A DNA stretch of 64,000 bases from Aulosira sp. FACHB-615 (GCF_014698045.1 NZ_JACJSE010000015.1:1-64000); one strand, 5' to 3'. Counted from the stretch's first letter, positions 16,152-25,370 are shown. Notes: generated by a model from the sequence alone, not told the origin. Translations and numbers: made by a program.

Positions 16152-16520
16152 GTGATTCAACCCCAAACTTACTTAAATGTGGCAGATAACAGTGGCGCAC
16201 GGAAACTAATGTGTATCCGGGTGTTAGGTGCTGGTAATAGCCGTTACGGTTTTATCGGCGATCGCATTATTGCTGTTGTCAAAGATGCCATCCCCAACAT
16301 GGCTGTGAAAAAATCAGATGTTGTGGAAGCTGTGATTGTTCGCACCCGCCATAACATTCGTCGTGATAGCGGTATGACTATTCGCTTTGATGATAACGCC
16401 GCCGTGATCATCAATAAAGAAGGTAATCCTAGAGGTACACGGGTATTTGGCCCAGTAGCACGGGAACTCCGCGACAAGAACTTTACTAAAATTGTTTCTC
16501 TGGCTCCGGAGGTGCTGTAA
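16152..16520 (+). CDS. rplN: 50S ribosomal protein L14
   Basis: 122 residues, GTG start (MIQPQTYLNVADNSGARKLMC) preceded by AGGGAG. L14 is a five-stranded barrel on the intersubunit face, where it contacts 16S rRNA and the silencing factor RsfS. Its stop overlaps the rplX start (TAATG). Confidence 0.97.
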   Translation: MIQPQTYLNVADNSGARKLMCIRVLGAGNSRYGFIGDRIIAVVKDAIPNMAVKKSDVVEAVIVRTRHNIRRDSGMTIRFDDNAAVIINKEGNPRGTRVFGPVARELRDKNFTKIVSLAPEVL

Positions 16521-16864
16521 TGCCTATCCAAAAGGAAAAAGTATTCTATAAAATGCACGTCAAAACTGGTGACACCGTGCAAGTAATTGCCGGCAAAGAC
16601 AAAGGCAAAGTTGGCGAAGTGATTAAAGCATTGCCCCAACTGAGCAAAGTCATTGTTAAAGGTGTCAACATTAAGACCAAGCACGTTAAACCCCAACAAG
16701 AAGGGGAATCTGGACGGATTGTAACTCAAGAGTACCCAATCCACAGTTCTAACGTGATGCTCTATTCCACCAAACAAAATGTCGCTAGTCGCGTTTGCTA
16801 CACCTTTACCCCCGAAGGCAAGAAGGTGCGAAAACTCAAAAAAACTGGCGAGATTATTGATTAA
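16520..16864 (+). CDS. rplX: 50S ribosomal protein L24
   Basis: 114 residues. The KOW motif KTGDTVQVIAGKDKGKVGEV lies at about 16-35; the rest follows the L24 pattern up to YTPEGKKVRK. L24 is an assembly initiator on 23S rRNA. Start overlaps the stop of rplN by one base, with GGAGGTG upstream; a start at the internal Met12 is possible but less well placed. Confidence 0.96.
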   Translation: MPIQKEKVFYKMHVKTGDTVQVIAGKDKGKVGEVIKALPQLSKVIVKGVNIKTKHVKPQQEGESGRIVTQEYPIHSSNVMLYSTKQNVASRVCYTFTPEGKKVRKLKKTGEIID

Positions 16865-16961
16865 GGATGAAGCTGAAAGCCTGAAGTATAAATATTACTT
16901 ATTTTATCTTCATCCTCTATAATCTTCCCTGACCAAGCCCAGGGATCTCAGGACAAAAACT

Positions 16962-17510
16962 ATGGCGACAACAAGACTCAAAACTTTATATCAAGAGACA
17001 ATCGTCCCGAAACTCACAAATCAGTTTCAATACACCAACGTTCATCAAGTACCGAAGTTGGTCAAGGTAACTGTGAACCGAGGTTTGGGCGAAGCAGCAC
17101 AAAATGCTAAGGCTTTGGAAGCTTCTATCAACGAAATTGCGCTCATTACTGGTCAAAAACCCGTAGTGACAAGAGCGAAAAAAGCGATCGCAGGCTTTAA
17201 AATTCGCCAAGGTATGCCCGTCGGGATTATGGTCACACTCAGAGGCGAGAGAATGTATGCTTTCCTCGACCGCTTGATCAGCTTGACACTACCAAGAATT
17301 CGTGACTTTCGTGGTATTAGCCCTAAAAGCTTTGACGGCCGTGGTAACTATACTCTCGGCGTAAGAGAACAGCTAATCTTTCCAGAAGTCGAATACGATA
17401 GCATTGATCAAGTTCGTGGTCTGGATATTTCGATTATTACTACAGCAAAAAATGACGAAGAGGGCCGCGCTTTACTCAAAGAATTGGGAATGCCCTTTCG
17501 CGATCAATAA
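16962..17510 (+). CDS. rplE: 50S ribosomal protein L5
   Basis: 182 residues. Contains the L5 signature VTVNRGLGEA and ITGQKPVVTRAKKAIAGFK, and ends with LLKELGMPFR. L5 binds 5S rRNA and contacts P-site tRNA and S13. The next gene in many bacteria, rpsN, is missing here and rpsH follows after 20 bases. Confidence 0.98.
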   Translation: MATTRLKTLYQETIVPKLTNQFQYTNVHQVPKLVKVTVNRGLGEAAQNAKALEASINEIALITGQKPVVTRAKKAIAGFKIRQGMPVGIMVTLRGERMYAFLDRLISLTLPRIRDFRGISPKSFDGRGNYTLGVREQLIFPEVEYDSIDQVRGLDISIITTAKNDEEGRALLKELGMPFRDQ

Positions 17511-17530
17511 GTTCATCTAAAGAGGGAACG

Positions 17531-17932
17531 ATGGCGGCTAACGACACAATTGCAGATATGCTGACGCGCATCCGCAATGCCAATATGGCAAGGCATCAAA
17601 CAACACAAGTGCCAGCCACTAAAATGACCCGTAGTATTGCCAAAGTACTACAAGAAGAAGGATTCATTTCAGAATATACAGAAGCCGAAGAAGGCGTAAA
17701 ACGGCACTTGGTGATTGCCCTAAAATACAAAGGGAAAAATCGTCAGCCTTTGATTACTGCCCTCAAACGGATCAGTAAACCTGGTTTACGTGTTTATTCC
17801 AACCGAAAAGAACTACCCAGAGTATTAGGCGGTATCGGTATTGCCATTATTTCTACCTCCAGTGGCATTATGACTGACCGTGAAGCTCGCCGTCAGAATT
17901 TGGGTGGTGAAGTACTTTGCTACGTCTGGTAG
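17531..17932 (+). CDS. rpsH: 30S ribosomal protein S8
   Basis: 133 residues, MAANDTIADMLTRIRNANMARH to the conserved C-terminal STSSGIMTDREARRQNLGGEVLCYVW. S8 binds the central domain of 16S rRNA; in E. coli it also represses the spc operon at the L5 gene. RBS AGAGGG is 7 bases upstream. Confidence 0.98.
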   Translation: MAANDTIADMLTRIRNANMARHQTTQVPATKMTRSIAKVLQEEGFISEYTEAEEGVKRHLVIALKYKGKNRQPLITALKRISKPGLRVYSNRKELPRVLGGIGIAIISTSSGIMTDREARRQNLGGEVLCYVW

Positions 17933-18022
17933 TCATTAGTCATTTGTCATTAGTCATTGGTCATTAGTAAAGGACAAAGGACAAAGGACAAATAACAAAG
18001 GACAAATAACAAAGGACAAAAG
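17933..18022. repeat. Heptamer repeat hairpin, rpsH-rplF gap
   Basis: AGTCATTAGTCATTTGTCAT on the left, AAAGGACAAAGGAC and AAATAAC units on the right; about 90 bases that can fold on themselves. Confidence 0.85.
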
Positions 18023-18025
18023 ATC

Positions 18026-18574
18026 ATGTCTCGTATTGGTAAACGACCAATTACTATTCCCGCCAAAGTGCAAATCACAATTGATGGCACTAAGGTTGTG
18101 GTCAAAGGCCCCAAAGGTGAGCTTTCACGGGATTTACCTGTTCAAGTAACAGTGAGCCAGGAAGGCGAAACCTTACAAGTAGTTCGTAAAGATGATTCCC
18201 GTACCTCTCGCCAAATGCACGGTTTAAGCCGGACATTGGTAGCCAACATGGTAGAGGGAGTTTCCCAAGGTTTTCAACGTCGTTTGGAAATTCAAGGGGT
18301 TGGTTATCGCGCCCAAGTACAAGGACGCAACCTGGTGTTAAACATGGGTTTCAGTCACCAAGTACAGATTGAGCCACCAGATGGTATTCAGTTTGCCGTA
18401 GAGAATAACACTAACGTCATCGTTAGTGGTTACGACAAAGAAATAGTCGGTAATACAGCCGCTAAGATTCGTGCCGTCCGACCACCAGAACCCTACAAAG
18501 GTAAAGGTATTCGCTATGCGGGTGAAGTAGTCAGACGCAAAGCTGGTAAGACCGGAGGTAAAGGTAAGAAATAA
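18026..18574 (+). CDS. rplF: 50S ribosomal protein L6
   Basis: 182 residues in two tandem L6 folds; MSRIGKRPITIPAKVQ at the start and EPYKGKGIRYAGEVVRRKAGKT near the end are diagnostic. L6 lies near the sarcin-ricin loop and the factor-binding site. Confidence 0.98.
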   Translation: MSRIGKRPITIPAKVQITIDGTKVVVKGPKGELSRDLPVQVTVSQEGETLQVVRKDDSRTSRQMHGLSRTLVANMVEGVSQGFQRRLEIQGVGYRAQVQGRNLVLNMGFSHQVQIEPPDGIQFAVENNTNVIVSGYDKEIVGNTAAKIRAVRPPEPYKGKGIRYAGEVVRRKAGKTGGKGKK

Positions 18575-18576
18575 AC

Positions 18577-18939
18577 ATGAAACTTACTCGTAGAGAATCC
18601 AAACAGCGCCGCCACCGCCGCGTTCGTGGCAAGGTAAACGGCTCTCCCGAACGCCCACGCCTATCCGTATTTCGTTCTCACCAACATATTTACGCCCAAG
18701 TAATTGATGATACTCAGCATCATACTTTAGTGGCAGCATCAACTTTAGATGCAGAGTTAAAAGCAAATTTAGCTTCTGGCGCTAACTGCGAAGCCTCAGC
18801 CCAAGTTGGTAAGTTAATCGCAGCCCGCGCATTAGAAAAGGGCATTACAAAAGTAGTTTTTGATCGTGGTGGTAACATATACCACGGCCGCATCAAAACA
18901 CTAGCGGATGCTGCACGCGAAGCTGGTTTAGATTTTTAA
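18577..18939 (+). CDS. rplR: 50S ribosomal protein L18
   Basis: 120 residues, basic N-terminus KLTRRESKQRRHRRVRGK followed by RPRLSVFRSHQHIYAQVIDD and the closing DRGGNIYHGRIKTLADAAREAGLDF. L18 carries 5S rRNA into the large subunit. Two bases after rplF. Confidence 0.98.
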   Translation: MKLTRRESKQRRHRRVRGKVNGSPERPRLSVFRSHQHIYAQVIDDTQHHTLVAASTLDAELKANLASGANCEASAQVGKLIAARALEKGITKVVFDRGGNIYHGRIKTLADAAREAGLDF

Positions 18940-19030
18940 AGTCATTAGTCATTAGTCATTGGTCATTGGTCATTAGGTAAATGACAAAGGACAAGTGACA
19001 ACTGACAAATGACAATTGACAAATGACATT
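18940..19030. repeat. Heptamer repeat hairpin, rplR-rpsE gap
   Basis: Five TCATTAG/TCATTGG units followed by complementary AATGACA/AAGGACA units, the clearest example of the series. Confidence 0.88.
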
Positions 19031-19045
19031 TAGAGAGCATGAATT

Positions 19046-19570
19046 ATGGCAACAGGTCGTCGTAAAGCTAACCGCGCAAAAAAAGAAGAAACTAACTGGC
19101 AAGAGCGCGTCATCCAAATCCGACGGGTGAGCAAGGTAGTTAAGGGTGGTAAAAAACTCAGCTTCCGTGCCATTGTCGTTGTTGGGAACGAACGCGGTCA
19201 AGTCGGTGTGGGAGTAGGTAAAGCCTCAGATGTTATCGGTGCTGTGAAAAAAGGCGTAGCCGATGGCAAAAAACATCTCATTGACATTCCGATTACCAAA
19301 TCTAATTCCATTCCGCATCCCATTGATGGCGTTGGTGGTGGTGCAAAAGTCATCATGCGCCCAGCCGCACCTGGTACCGGTGTAATTGCTGGTGGTGCTG
19401 TGCGGACTGTATTGGAATTAGCCGGAGTTCGCAACGTTCTTGCTAAACAACTTGGTTCTAACAACCCACTCAATAATGCTAGAGCCGCAGTTAACGCTTT
19501 ATCTACCCTGCGTACTTTGGCGGAAGTTGCTGAAGACCGTGGTATCGCTATTGACAAACTCTACATTTAG
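19046..19570 (+). CDS. rpsE: 30S ribosomal protein S5
   Basis: 174 residues. WQERVIQIRRVSKVVKGGKKLSFRA is the dsRNA-binding domain with the loop linked to fidelity in other bacteria; GVGVGKASDV and PAAPGTGVIAGGAVRTVLELAG follow. In E. coli rpmD (L30) comes next; here rplO follows directly. Confidence 0.98.
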   Translation: MATGRRKANRAKKEETNWQERVIQIRRVSKVVKGGKKLSFRAIVVVGNERGQVGVGVGKASDVIGAVKKGVADGKKHLIDIPITKSNSIPHPIDGVGGGAKVIMRPAAPGTGVIAGGAVRTVLELAGVRNVLAKQLGSNNPLNNARAAVNALSTLRTLAEVAEDRGIAIDKLYI

Positions 19571-19615
19571 TAGAGCTTCACTCACCGAGTTCTTGTAAAC
19601 AATACAAATAACATC

Positions 19616-20062
19616 ATGAGACTCAACGATGTTAAGCCCCAAAAAGGCTCTAAAAAACGCCGTCGCCGTGTAGCCAGAGGTATTTCTGCTGGTCAAGGTG
19701 CCAGTGCTGGTCTAGGTATGCGGGGTCAAAAATCTCGCTCTGGTAGTAGCACCAGACCAGGGTTTGAAGGTGGTCAACAGCCATTGTACCGCCGGATACC
19801 CAAGCTGAAAGGCTTTCCACTTGTGAATCGCAAGATTTACACTACGATAAATGTAGAGAAGTTAGCCTCTCTTCCTGCCAACACAGAAGTAACATTGGAA
19901 TCCTTAAAAGCAGCCGGGATTTTAACCTCTGCCAAAGGGCCATTGAAAATTTTGGGTAATGGGGAATTGAACGTTGCCCTCAACGTCAAAGCGGCAGCTT
20001 TCACAGGTCAAGCTCGTAGCAAAATTGAGGCAGCTGGAGGAAGTTGTGAAGTTTTAGGGTGA
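19616..20062 (+). CDS. rplO: 50S ribosomal protein L15
   Basis: 148 residues. Glycine/arginine-rich N-terminus (KRRRRVARGISAGQGASAGLGMRGQ) that threads into 23S rRNA, then RRIPKLKGFP. Late assembly protein. Upstream of secY, the conserved order. Confidence 0.97.
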   Translation: MRLNDVKPQKGSKKRRRRVARGISAGQGASAGLGMRGQKSRSGSSTRPGFEGGQQPLYRRIPKLKGFPLVNRKIYTTINVEKLASLPANTEVTLESLKAAGILTSAKGPLKILGNGELNVALNVKAAAFTGQARSKIEAAGGSCEVLG

Positions 20063-20132
20063 AGCCCAACCGCGCACTTAAATACCTGCCAACTCCCTTC
20101 CAGTGCCTGGTTCACGACAAAGGTAGCACTCT

Positions 20133-21446
20133 ATGATCAGTCGAGATAAAGCCCCAACGGCTCAAGAAACTTTTATGCAGATGGCACAAGCAGCTGGGCT
20201 AAGAGGCAGGCTGCTTGTTACTGTCGGTATTTTAATTTTGGTTCGCCTAGGTATCTTTTTACCTGTACCGGGAATTGACCGAGCTAGATTTGCTGAAGCA
20301 ATTTCCGGCAACAATTCTATCTTCGGTTTATTGGATATCTTTTCTGGGCGGGGACTTTCTACTTTGGGAGTCTTTGCTTTAGGGATTCTGCCCTTTATTA
20401 ATGCGTCCATTATCATCCAATTGCTGACTGCGGCTATCCCATCTTTAGAAAATTTACAGAAAAACGAAGGCGAAGCAGGAAGGCGGAAAATTTCGCAAAT
20501 TACCCGCTACGTGACTGTAGGTTGGGCAATTATCCAAAGTACGGCTTTTTCTGCCTTATTTTTGCAACAATTTGCTTTAACTCCTGGACCGCTATTTGTA
20601 GCTGAAACTGCGATCGCTCTCACCGCAGGTTCTATGTTTGTTATGTGGGCATCCGAACTGATCACAGAACGAGGTATTGGCAATGGTGCATCATTGTTGA
20701 TTTTTGTCAACATTGTTGCTTCGCTACCCAAATCTCTAGGCGACACCATCGACTTAGTACAAGTTGGCGGTCGAGAAATCGTGGGTCGGGTAATTGTGCT
20801 GGTGTTGGTCTTCTTGGCCACCATCGTGGGCATTGTCTTTGTGCAGGAAGGTATTCGCCGCATCCCCATCATTTCAGCTCGTCGTCAAGTAGGTAGAAGA
20901 GTTTTGGCAGAACAGCGTAGTTATCTACCCCTGCGGCTCAACTCTGGTGGTGTGATGCCAATTATTTTTGCGGCTGCCATTTTGAGTTTGCCATTACTCA
21001 TTGCCAACTTTACAAAAAATCCTGACTTGGCGAACATCGTCAATACCTATCTCAGCCCTGGTGGTTCTGCACCTTGGGTGTATGCCTTGGTGTATTTAAC
21101 TTCCATTGTTTTCTTTAGCTACTTCTACTCTTCATTGATTGTCAACCCAGTTGATGTAGCTCAAAACTTGAAAAAAATGGGATCGAGTATTCCTGGGATT
21201 CGTCCAGGGAAAGCAACCAGTGAGTATATTGAGCGAGTTATTAACCGCTTAACTTTTTTGGGAGCTATCTTTTTAGGCTTGGTTGCGATTATTCCTACCG
21301 CCGTGGAAAGTGCGTTGAAAGTACCAACCTTCAAGGGACTGGGTGCTACTTCATTGTTAATTCTAGTTGGTGTGGCAATTGACACCGCAAAACAAGTCCA
21401 AACCTACGTTATTTCTCAGCGTTATGAAGGAATGGTGAAACAATAG
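20133..21446 (+). CDS. secY: Preprotein translocase subunit SecY
   Basis: 437 residues with ten predicted membrane helices; the plug/pore region PGIDRARFAEAI and GIFPFINASII-like segment (LGILPFINASIIIQLL) and the cytoplasmic loop GIRPGKATSEYI are recognisable. SecY forms the protein-conducting channel in plasma and thylakoid membranes with SecE and SecG (secG is at 34403). Its last A is shared with adk. Confidence 0.98.
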   Translation: MISRDKAPTAQETFMQMAQAAGLRGRLLVTVGILILVRLGIFLPVPGIDRARFAEAISGNNSIFGLLDIFSGRGLSTLGVFALGILPFINASIIIQLLTAAIPSLENLQKNEGEAGRRKISQITRYVTVGWAIIQSTAFSALFLQQFALTPGPLFVAETAIALTAGSMFVMWASELITERGIGNGASLLIFVNIVASLPKSLGDTIDLVQVGGREIVGRVIVLVLVFLATIVGIVFVQEGIRRIPIISARRQVGRRVLAEQRSYLPLRLNSGGVMPIIFAAAILSLPLLIANFTKNPDLANIVNTYLSPGGSAPWVYALVYLTSIVFFSYFYSSLIVNPVDVAQNLKKMGSSIPGIRPGKATSEYIERVINRLTFLGAIFLGLVAIIPTAVESALKVPTFKGLGATSLLILVGVAIDTAKQVQTYVISQRYEGMVKQ

Positions 21447-22000
21447 TGACGCGACTAATCTTCTTGGGGCCACCGGGTGCGGGCAAAGGAACTCAAGCTC
21501 AGGTTTTGGCAGAACACCTGCATATCCCTCATATTTCCACTGGTGAAATCTTGAGGCAAGCCATGAAAGAGCAAACTCCTTTGGGAGTCAAAGCTCAAAG
21601 TTACGTTGATAGCGGTGAGTTGGTTCCTGATCAATTGGTGCAAGATTTAGTGGAGGAACGTCTAGGTCAATCAGATGCCAAATCCGGTTGGATTTTAGAC
21701 GGTTTTCCTCGCAAAGTGACGCAAGCAGCTTTTTTAGAGGCATTGTTAGCGAAAACTGCTCAAGGTGGCGAAAGAGTAGTTAACTTAGATGCACCAGATG
21801 ACATTGTAATTTCACGGTTACTGGCTAGAGGAAGAAAAGATGATACCGAAGAGGTGATTCGTCGTCGTCTAGAAGTGTACCGGAATGAAACTGCACCTTT
21901 GATCAACTACTATAGTGAACGCCAAAGGCTATTAACAGTCAATGGTAATCAATCCCAAGAAGAAGTCACTAGTGAATTGAAACAAATTTTAGTTTCCTAG
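21446..22000 (+). CDS. adk: Adenylate kinase
   Basis: 184 residues, GTG start overlapping the secY stop by one base. P-loop GPPGAGKGTQA (about 7-17), ILDGFPRKVTQA and the Arg pair in RGRKDDTEEVIRRRLEVY. The LID is short, as in cyanobacterial enzymes, so there is no zinc-binding four-cysteine LID. Catalyses AMP + ATP to 2 ADP in the cytoplasm. Confidence 0.96.
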   Translation: MTRLIFLGPPGAGKGTQAQVLAEHLHIPHISTGEILRQAMKEQTPLGVKAQSYVDSGELVPDQLVQDLVEERLGQSDAKSGWILDGFPRKVTQAAFLEALLAKTAQGGERVVNLDAPDDIVISRLLARGRKDDTEEVIRRRLEVYRNETAPLINYYSERQRLLTVNGNQSQEEVTSELKQILVS

Positions 22001-22202
22001 CTGGAGATGTAGGAGTAGTTATGGGGAATCATAAAATTCACCACTCACTACTCCCCATTCTTCACTGAACTCTGGCAAGAGTATGCTGATCGATTTTAGC
22101 TAAGATATATTAATAAACTGTTGATATATTTCTCAAATTGTGTTCTGTTGCAGATAAAAGCTGCCAGCGAACCGAAAACTGTTGAGTTGAGGAACAAAAA
22201 AG

Positions 22203-22427
22203 TTGTCTAAACAAGATTTGATTGAAATGGAAGGTACGGTTACTGAGTCCTTGCCAAACGCGATGTTTCGTGTAGACCTGGACAATGGTTTTAACGTACT
22301 GGCACACATTTCTGGAAAAATTCGCCGCAACTACATCAAGATTTTGCCAGGCGATCGCGTCAAGGTTGAACTCACTCCCTATGACCTGACAAAAGGCCGA
22401 ATTACCTATAGATTGCGGAAAAAATAA
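22203..22427 (+). CDS. infA: Translation initiation factor IF-1
   Basis: 74 residues, S1/OB fold: [50 protein letters not shown]. The start is TTG; the protein from it matches the usual N-terminus ([10 protein letters not shown]), and the only in-frame ATG nearby would cut it. The region before it (22000-22200) has no other gene. IF-1 binds the A site with IF-2 and IF-3. Confidence 0.96.
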
Positions 22428-22562
22428 TTAAATCCAGAAAAAACTAGTTATATGTGAAGGATCTTACCATAAAATCAACTTGTTGGGAGATTCTCATTTA
22501 CTTAACTGTAATATTTTTCTAGAAATGCTATAATTTTATATTTGGAGTCAATTAAGAAAGGC

Positions 22563-22676
22563 ATGAAAGTTCGAGCCTCTGTCAAAAAAATTTGCGAAAA
22601 GTGTAACGTGATTCGCCGTCGTGGTCGCGTTATGGTGATTTGCTCTAACCCCAAGCATAAACAACGTCAAGGATAA
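22563..22676 (+). CDS. rpmJ: 50S ribosomal protein L36
   Basis: A 37-residue protein, MKVRASVKKICEKCNVI then RRRGRVMVICSNPKHKQRQG. Cys11, Cys14, Cys27 and His32 form the zinc site of the C+ form. RBS AAGAAAGG lies just upstream. Standard neighbour of infA and rpsM. Confidence 0.96.
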   Translation: MKVRASVKKICEKCNVIRRRGRVMVICSNPKHKQRQG

Positions 22677-22801
22677 CACTCTCAGTATTGGGAAGTTAAC
22701 CGTGACTAGGAAAAAATCACCAAAAAACCCCTAGATGTGGCATATCAATCACCCACATCTTAACCAAGAGAAATTGCGAGAACAACAGGGAGAGATTTAT
22801 T

Positions 22802-23182
22802 GTGGCACGTATTGCCGGCGTAGACCTGCCACGCGACAAGCGCGTAGAGATTGGTCTAACTTACATTTATGGAATTGGATTATCAAGGTCGCAGGAAATT
22901 CTGGCGGCTACAAGTGTCAATCCAGACACTCGTGTGAAAGACTTAAGTGATGCCGATGTCGCAGCCCTACGTGCAGAAATAGAAAGTAACTATCAAGTAG
23001 AAGGTGACTTGCGACGCTTGGAAGGGATGAACATCAAGCGTCTAATTGACATCGGAACCTACAGAGGTCGCCGTCACCGCATGGGTTTACCAGTTAGAGG
23101 ACAAAGAACTCGTACTAATGCTAGAACCCGTCGTGGTAGAAGGCAGACAGTAGCTGGTAAGAAGAAGGCTCCTGGCAAATAA
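22802..23182 (+). CDS. rpsM: 30S ribosomal protein S13
   Basis: 126 residues, GTG start with GGGAGAG upstream (MARIAGVDLPRDKRVEIGLTY). Helix-two-turn-helix, then RGLPVRGQRTRTNARTRRG-like tail contacting tRNAs. Forms bridges to the large subunit at the head of the 30S. Confidence 0.98.
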   Translation: MARIAGVDLPRDKRVEIGLTYIYGIGLSRSQEILAATSVNPDTRVKDLSDADVAALRAEIESNYQVEGDLRRLEGMNIKRLIDIGTYRGRRHRMGLPVRGQRTRTNARTRRGRRQTVAGKKKAPGK

Positions 23183-23236
23183 TTGTTCATTGCTTGCTCA
23201 ACAGAGCAAGTTTTTCCTTAAATTAACTAAACAAAT

Positions 23237-23632
23237 ATGGCGAGACAACCAACTAAAAAAACTGGGAGTAAAAAGCAAAAGCGGAACGTACCCAACGGAC
23301 TTGCTTACATCCAATCTACTTTCAACAATAGCATTGTCACAATCACTGATCAAAACGGCGATGTTATTTCCTGGGCAAGTGCTGGTTCCAGTGGTTTTAA
23401 AGGAGCCAAAAAAGGCACTCCCTTTGCAGCCCAAACTGCTGCTGAAAGCGCCGCCCGTCGTGCTATTGACCAAGGAATGCGTCAAATTGAAGTGATGGTC
23501 AGTGGCCCTGGTGCTGGTAGAGAAACTGCGATTCGCGCACTGCAAGGAGCAGGGCTGGAAATTACCCTGATTCGGGATATTACCCCAATTCCTCACAATG
23601 GTTGCCGTCCACCAAAGCGCCGTCGAGTCTAG
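23237..23632 (+). CDS. rpsK: 30S ribosomal protein S11
   Basis: 131 residues: GLAYIQSTFNNSIVTITDQNGDVISWASAGSSGFKG and the C-terminal HNGCRPPKRRRV are diagnostic. S11 supports the platform where mRNA exits. rpsD does not follow; rpoA is next. Confidence 0.98.
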   Translation: MARQPTKKTGSKKQKRNVPNGLAYIQSTFNNSIVTITDQNGDVISWASAGSSGFKGAKKGTPFAAQTAAESAARRAIDQGMRQIEVMVSGPGAGRETAIRALQGAGLEITLIRDITPIPHNGCRPPKRRRV

Positions 23633-23968
23633 ATAAAACTTGTTGGGTAACAAATACCAGAAGTTGCAATGAAAAATTCACTTGTCATAGCTACTAAAGT
23701 CTTGGTTTTTAGCTATCAAGCAGAGTAAATAGTAAATAACTTCTGGATGCTTGGGTGGTAAAAAGCAAGTTAGCTCTTCCTAGAGGGAGAGCTGCTGCAC
23801 TATCCGCAACACCATATTAATTATGGATAATCGCCCACAAGCTTCATCAGCAGGTCAGCTACCCCACTGGAGTTGGGTAATTTGATCAGCCGGAAGCAAG
23901 CCGAGGGCAGAAGTAAATTGAATAGGCAATTAATTGTTAGCAGCACCTTAATTAAGGGAGGCTACTCC
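23633..23968 (+). promoter_or_regulatory. rpsK-rpoA gap with leader hairpin
   Basis: 336 bases without a gene. A strong stem AGCTCTTCC-TAGA-GGGAGAGCT (23772-23793) and the rpoA ribosome-binding site AAGGGAGG (about 23955) are the visible features. The stem is not followed by T residues; it may protect or pace the rpoA message. Confidence 0.5.
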
Positions 23969-24916
23969 GTGGCGCAGTTTCAAATTGAATGTGTAGAGTC
24001 AAGTACAGAAGAAAGTCGGAGCCATTACAGCAAGTTTGTCTTAGAACCCCTAGAGCGTGGTCAAGGTACAACTGTGGGTAATGCACTGCGGCGGGTGTTG
24101 TTGTCCAACTTGGAAGGAACAGCCGTGACCGCAGTGCGAATTGCAGGTGTTACACATGAGTTTGCTACAGTTCCTGGTGTGCGGGAAGACGTGCTAGAAA
24201 TCTTGATGAGAATGAAAGAAGTTATTCTCAAAAGTTACTCTTCTCAACCCCAAATTGGCAGATTACTCGTTACCGGGCCAGCAACAGTCACAGCCGCTCA
24301 TTTTGATTTGCCTAGTGAAGTTGAAGTTGTTGATCCTACCCAGTATGTTGCGACTCTCGCTGAGGGCGGTAAGCTGGAAATGGAATTTCGCATCGAACGC
24401 GGTAAGGGTTATCGTACCGTAGAACGAGGGCGGGAAGAAGCCACTTCTTTGGACTTTTTGCAAATCGACTCAGTATTTATGCCAGTGCGAAAAGTCAACT
24501 ATAGTGTTGAAGAAGCCCGTGCAGATGGCTCGATTACCAAAGACAGACTGTTATTAGAAGTTTGGACAAATGGCAGTGTCTCTCCCCAAGAAGCACTATC
24601 CTCAGCTGCCAGTATTTTGGTAGATTTATTCAACCCACTGAAGGACATTTCGTTAGAACCAACAGATATTGGTTCTGATGTTCCAGACGATCCAACTGCT
24701 CAAATTCCCATCGAAGAATTGCAACTTTCTGTGCGGGCATACAACTGTCTCAAACGCGCACAAGTTAATTCTGTGGCAGACTTATTGGATTTTACCCAAG
24801 AAGATTTGCTGGAAATCAAAAACTTTGGTCAAAAATCGGCGGAAGAGGTGGTAGAAGCGTTGCAACGACGCTTGGGTATTACCTTACCGCAGGAAAGAAG
24901 CTCCAAACACAGCTAA
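23969..24916 (+). CDS. rpoA: RNA polymerase alpha subunit
   Basis: 315 residues from GTG 23969 (MAQFQIECVES), preceded by AAGGGAGG; a TTG-started frame 32 codons longer is less likely. N-terminal assembly domain with LEPLERGQGTTVGNALRRVLLSNLEG, then a linker and the alpha-CTD IPIEELQLSVRAYNCLKRA, LLEIKNFGQKSAEEV that binds UP elements and activators. Dimer scaffold for the polymerase. Confidence 0.98.
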   Translation: MAQFQIECVESSTEESRSHYSKFVLEPLERGQGTTVGNALRRVLLSNLEGTAVTAVRIAGVTHEFATVPGVREDVLEILMRMKEVILKSYSSQPQIGRLLVTGPATVTAAHFDLPSEVEVVDPTQYVATLAEGGKLEMEFRIERGKGYRTVERGREEATSLDFLQIDSVFMPVRKVNYSVEEARADGSITKDRLLLEVWTNGSVSPQEALSSAASILVDLFNPLKDISLEPTDIGSDVPDDPTAQIPIEELQLSVRAYNCLKRAQVNSVADLLDFTQEDLLEIKNFGQKSAEEVVEALQRRLGITLPQERSSKHS

Positions 24917-24949
24917 AGCAAAACCTTTCATAGTTCATAGTCCACTATT

Positions 24950-25300
24950 ATGCGTCACCGTTGTCGGGTTAAAAAACTTGGTAAACCAGCTGACCAGCGT
25001 CGCGCTCTGTTGCGTACCTTAACCACTGAGCTAGTTCGTCATGGTCGAATTACCACCACTTTGATTAGAGCGAAAGCTTTGCGGAGTGAAGTAGATAAAA
25101 TGATTACCTTAGCGAAAGACGGCTCCTTAGCATCTCGTCGGGCAGCTTTAGGTTACATATACGACAAGCAACTGGTTCATGCTTTGTTTGAACAAGCTCC
25201 TACTCGGTATGCTAATCGTAGTGGTGGTTACACCCGGATTCTTCATACCGTGCCTCGGCGTGGAGACAATGCCGAAATGGCAATTATTGAACTGGTCTAA
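24950..25300 (+). CDS. rplQ: 50S ribosomal protein L17
   Basis: 116 residues: MRHRCRVKKLGKPADQRRALLRTLTTELVRHGRI-type start and NRSGGYTRILHTVPRRGDNAEMAIIELV end. Located at the tunnel exit. Follows rpoA as in most bacteria. Confidence 0.98.
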   Translation: MRHRCRVKKLGKPADQRRALLRTLTTELVRHGRITTTLIRAKALRSEVDKMITLAKDGSLASRRAALGYIYDKQLVHALFEQAPTRYANRSGGYTRILHTVPRRGDNAEMAIIELV

Positions 25301-25366
25301 GTCATTAGTCATTAGTCATTGATCAAACTGAACAAATGACAAAGGACGAGTGACAAAGGACAAAAT
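25301..25366. repeat. Heptamer repeat, rplQ-truA gap
   Basis: AGTCATTAGTCATTAGTCAT followed by AAATGACAAAGGACG and GTGACAAAGGACA; the right arm creates a spurious GTG start at 25350. Confidence 0.85.
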
Positions 25367-25370
25367 CTGT

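Noticed and set aside
16244..16777. 177-residue open frame on the minus strand opposite rplN and rplX
   Set aside because: It lies wholly opposite two certain ribosomal protein genes, has no ribosome-binding site and a random composition.
23198..23653. 151-residue open frame on the minus strand opposite rpsK
   Set aside because: Shadow of rpsK; no recognisable domain.
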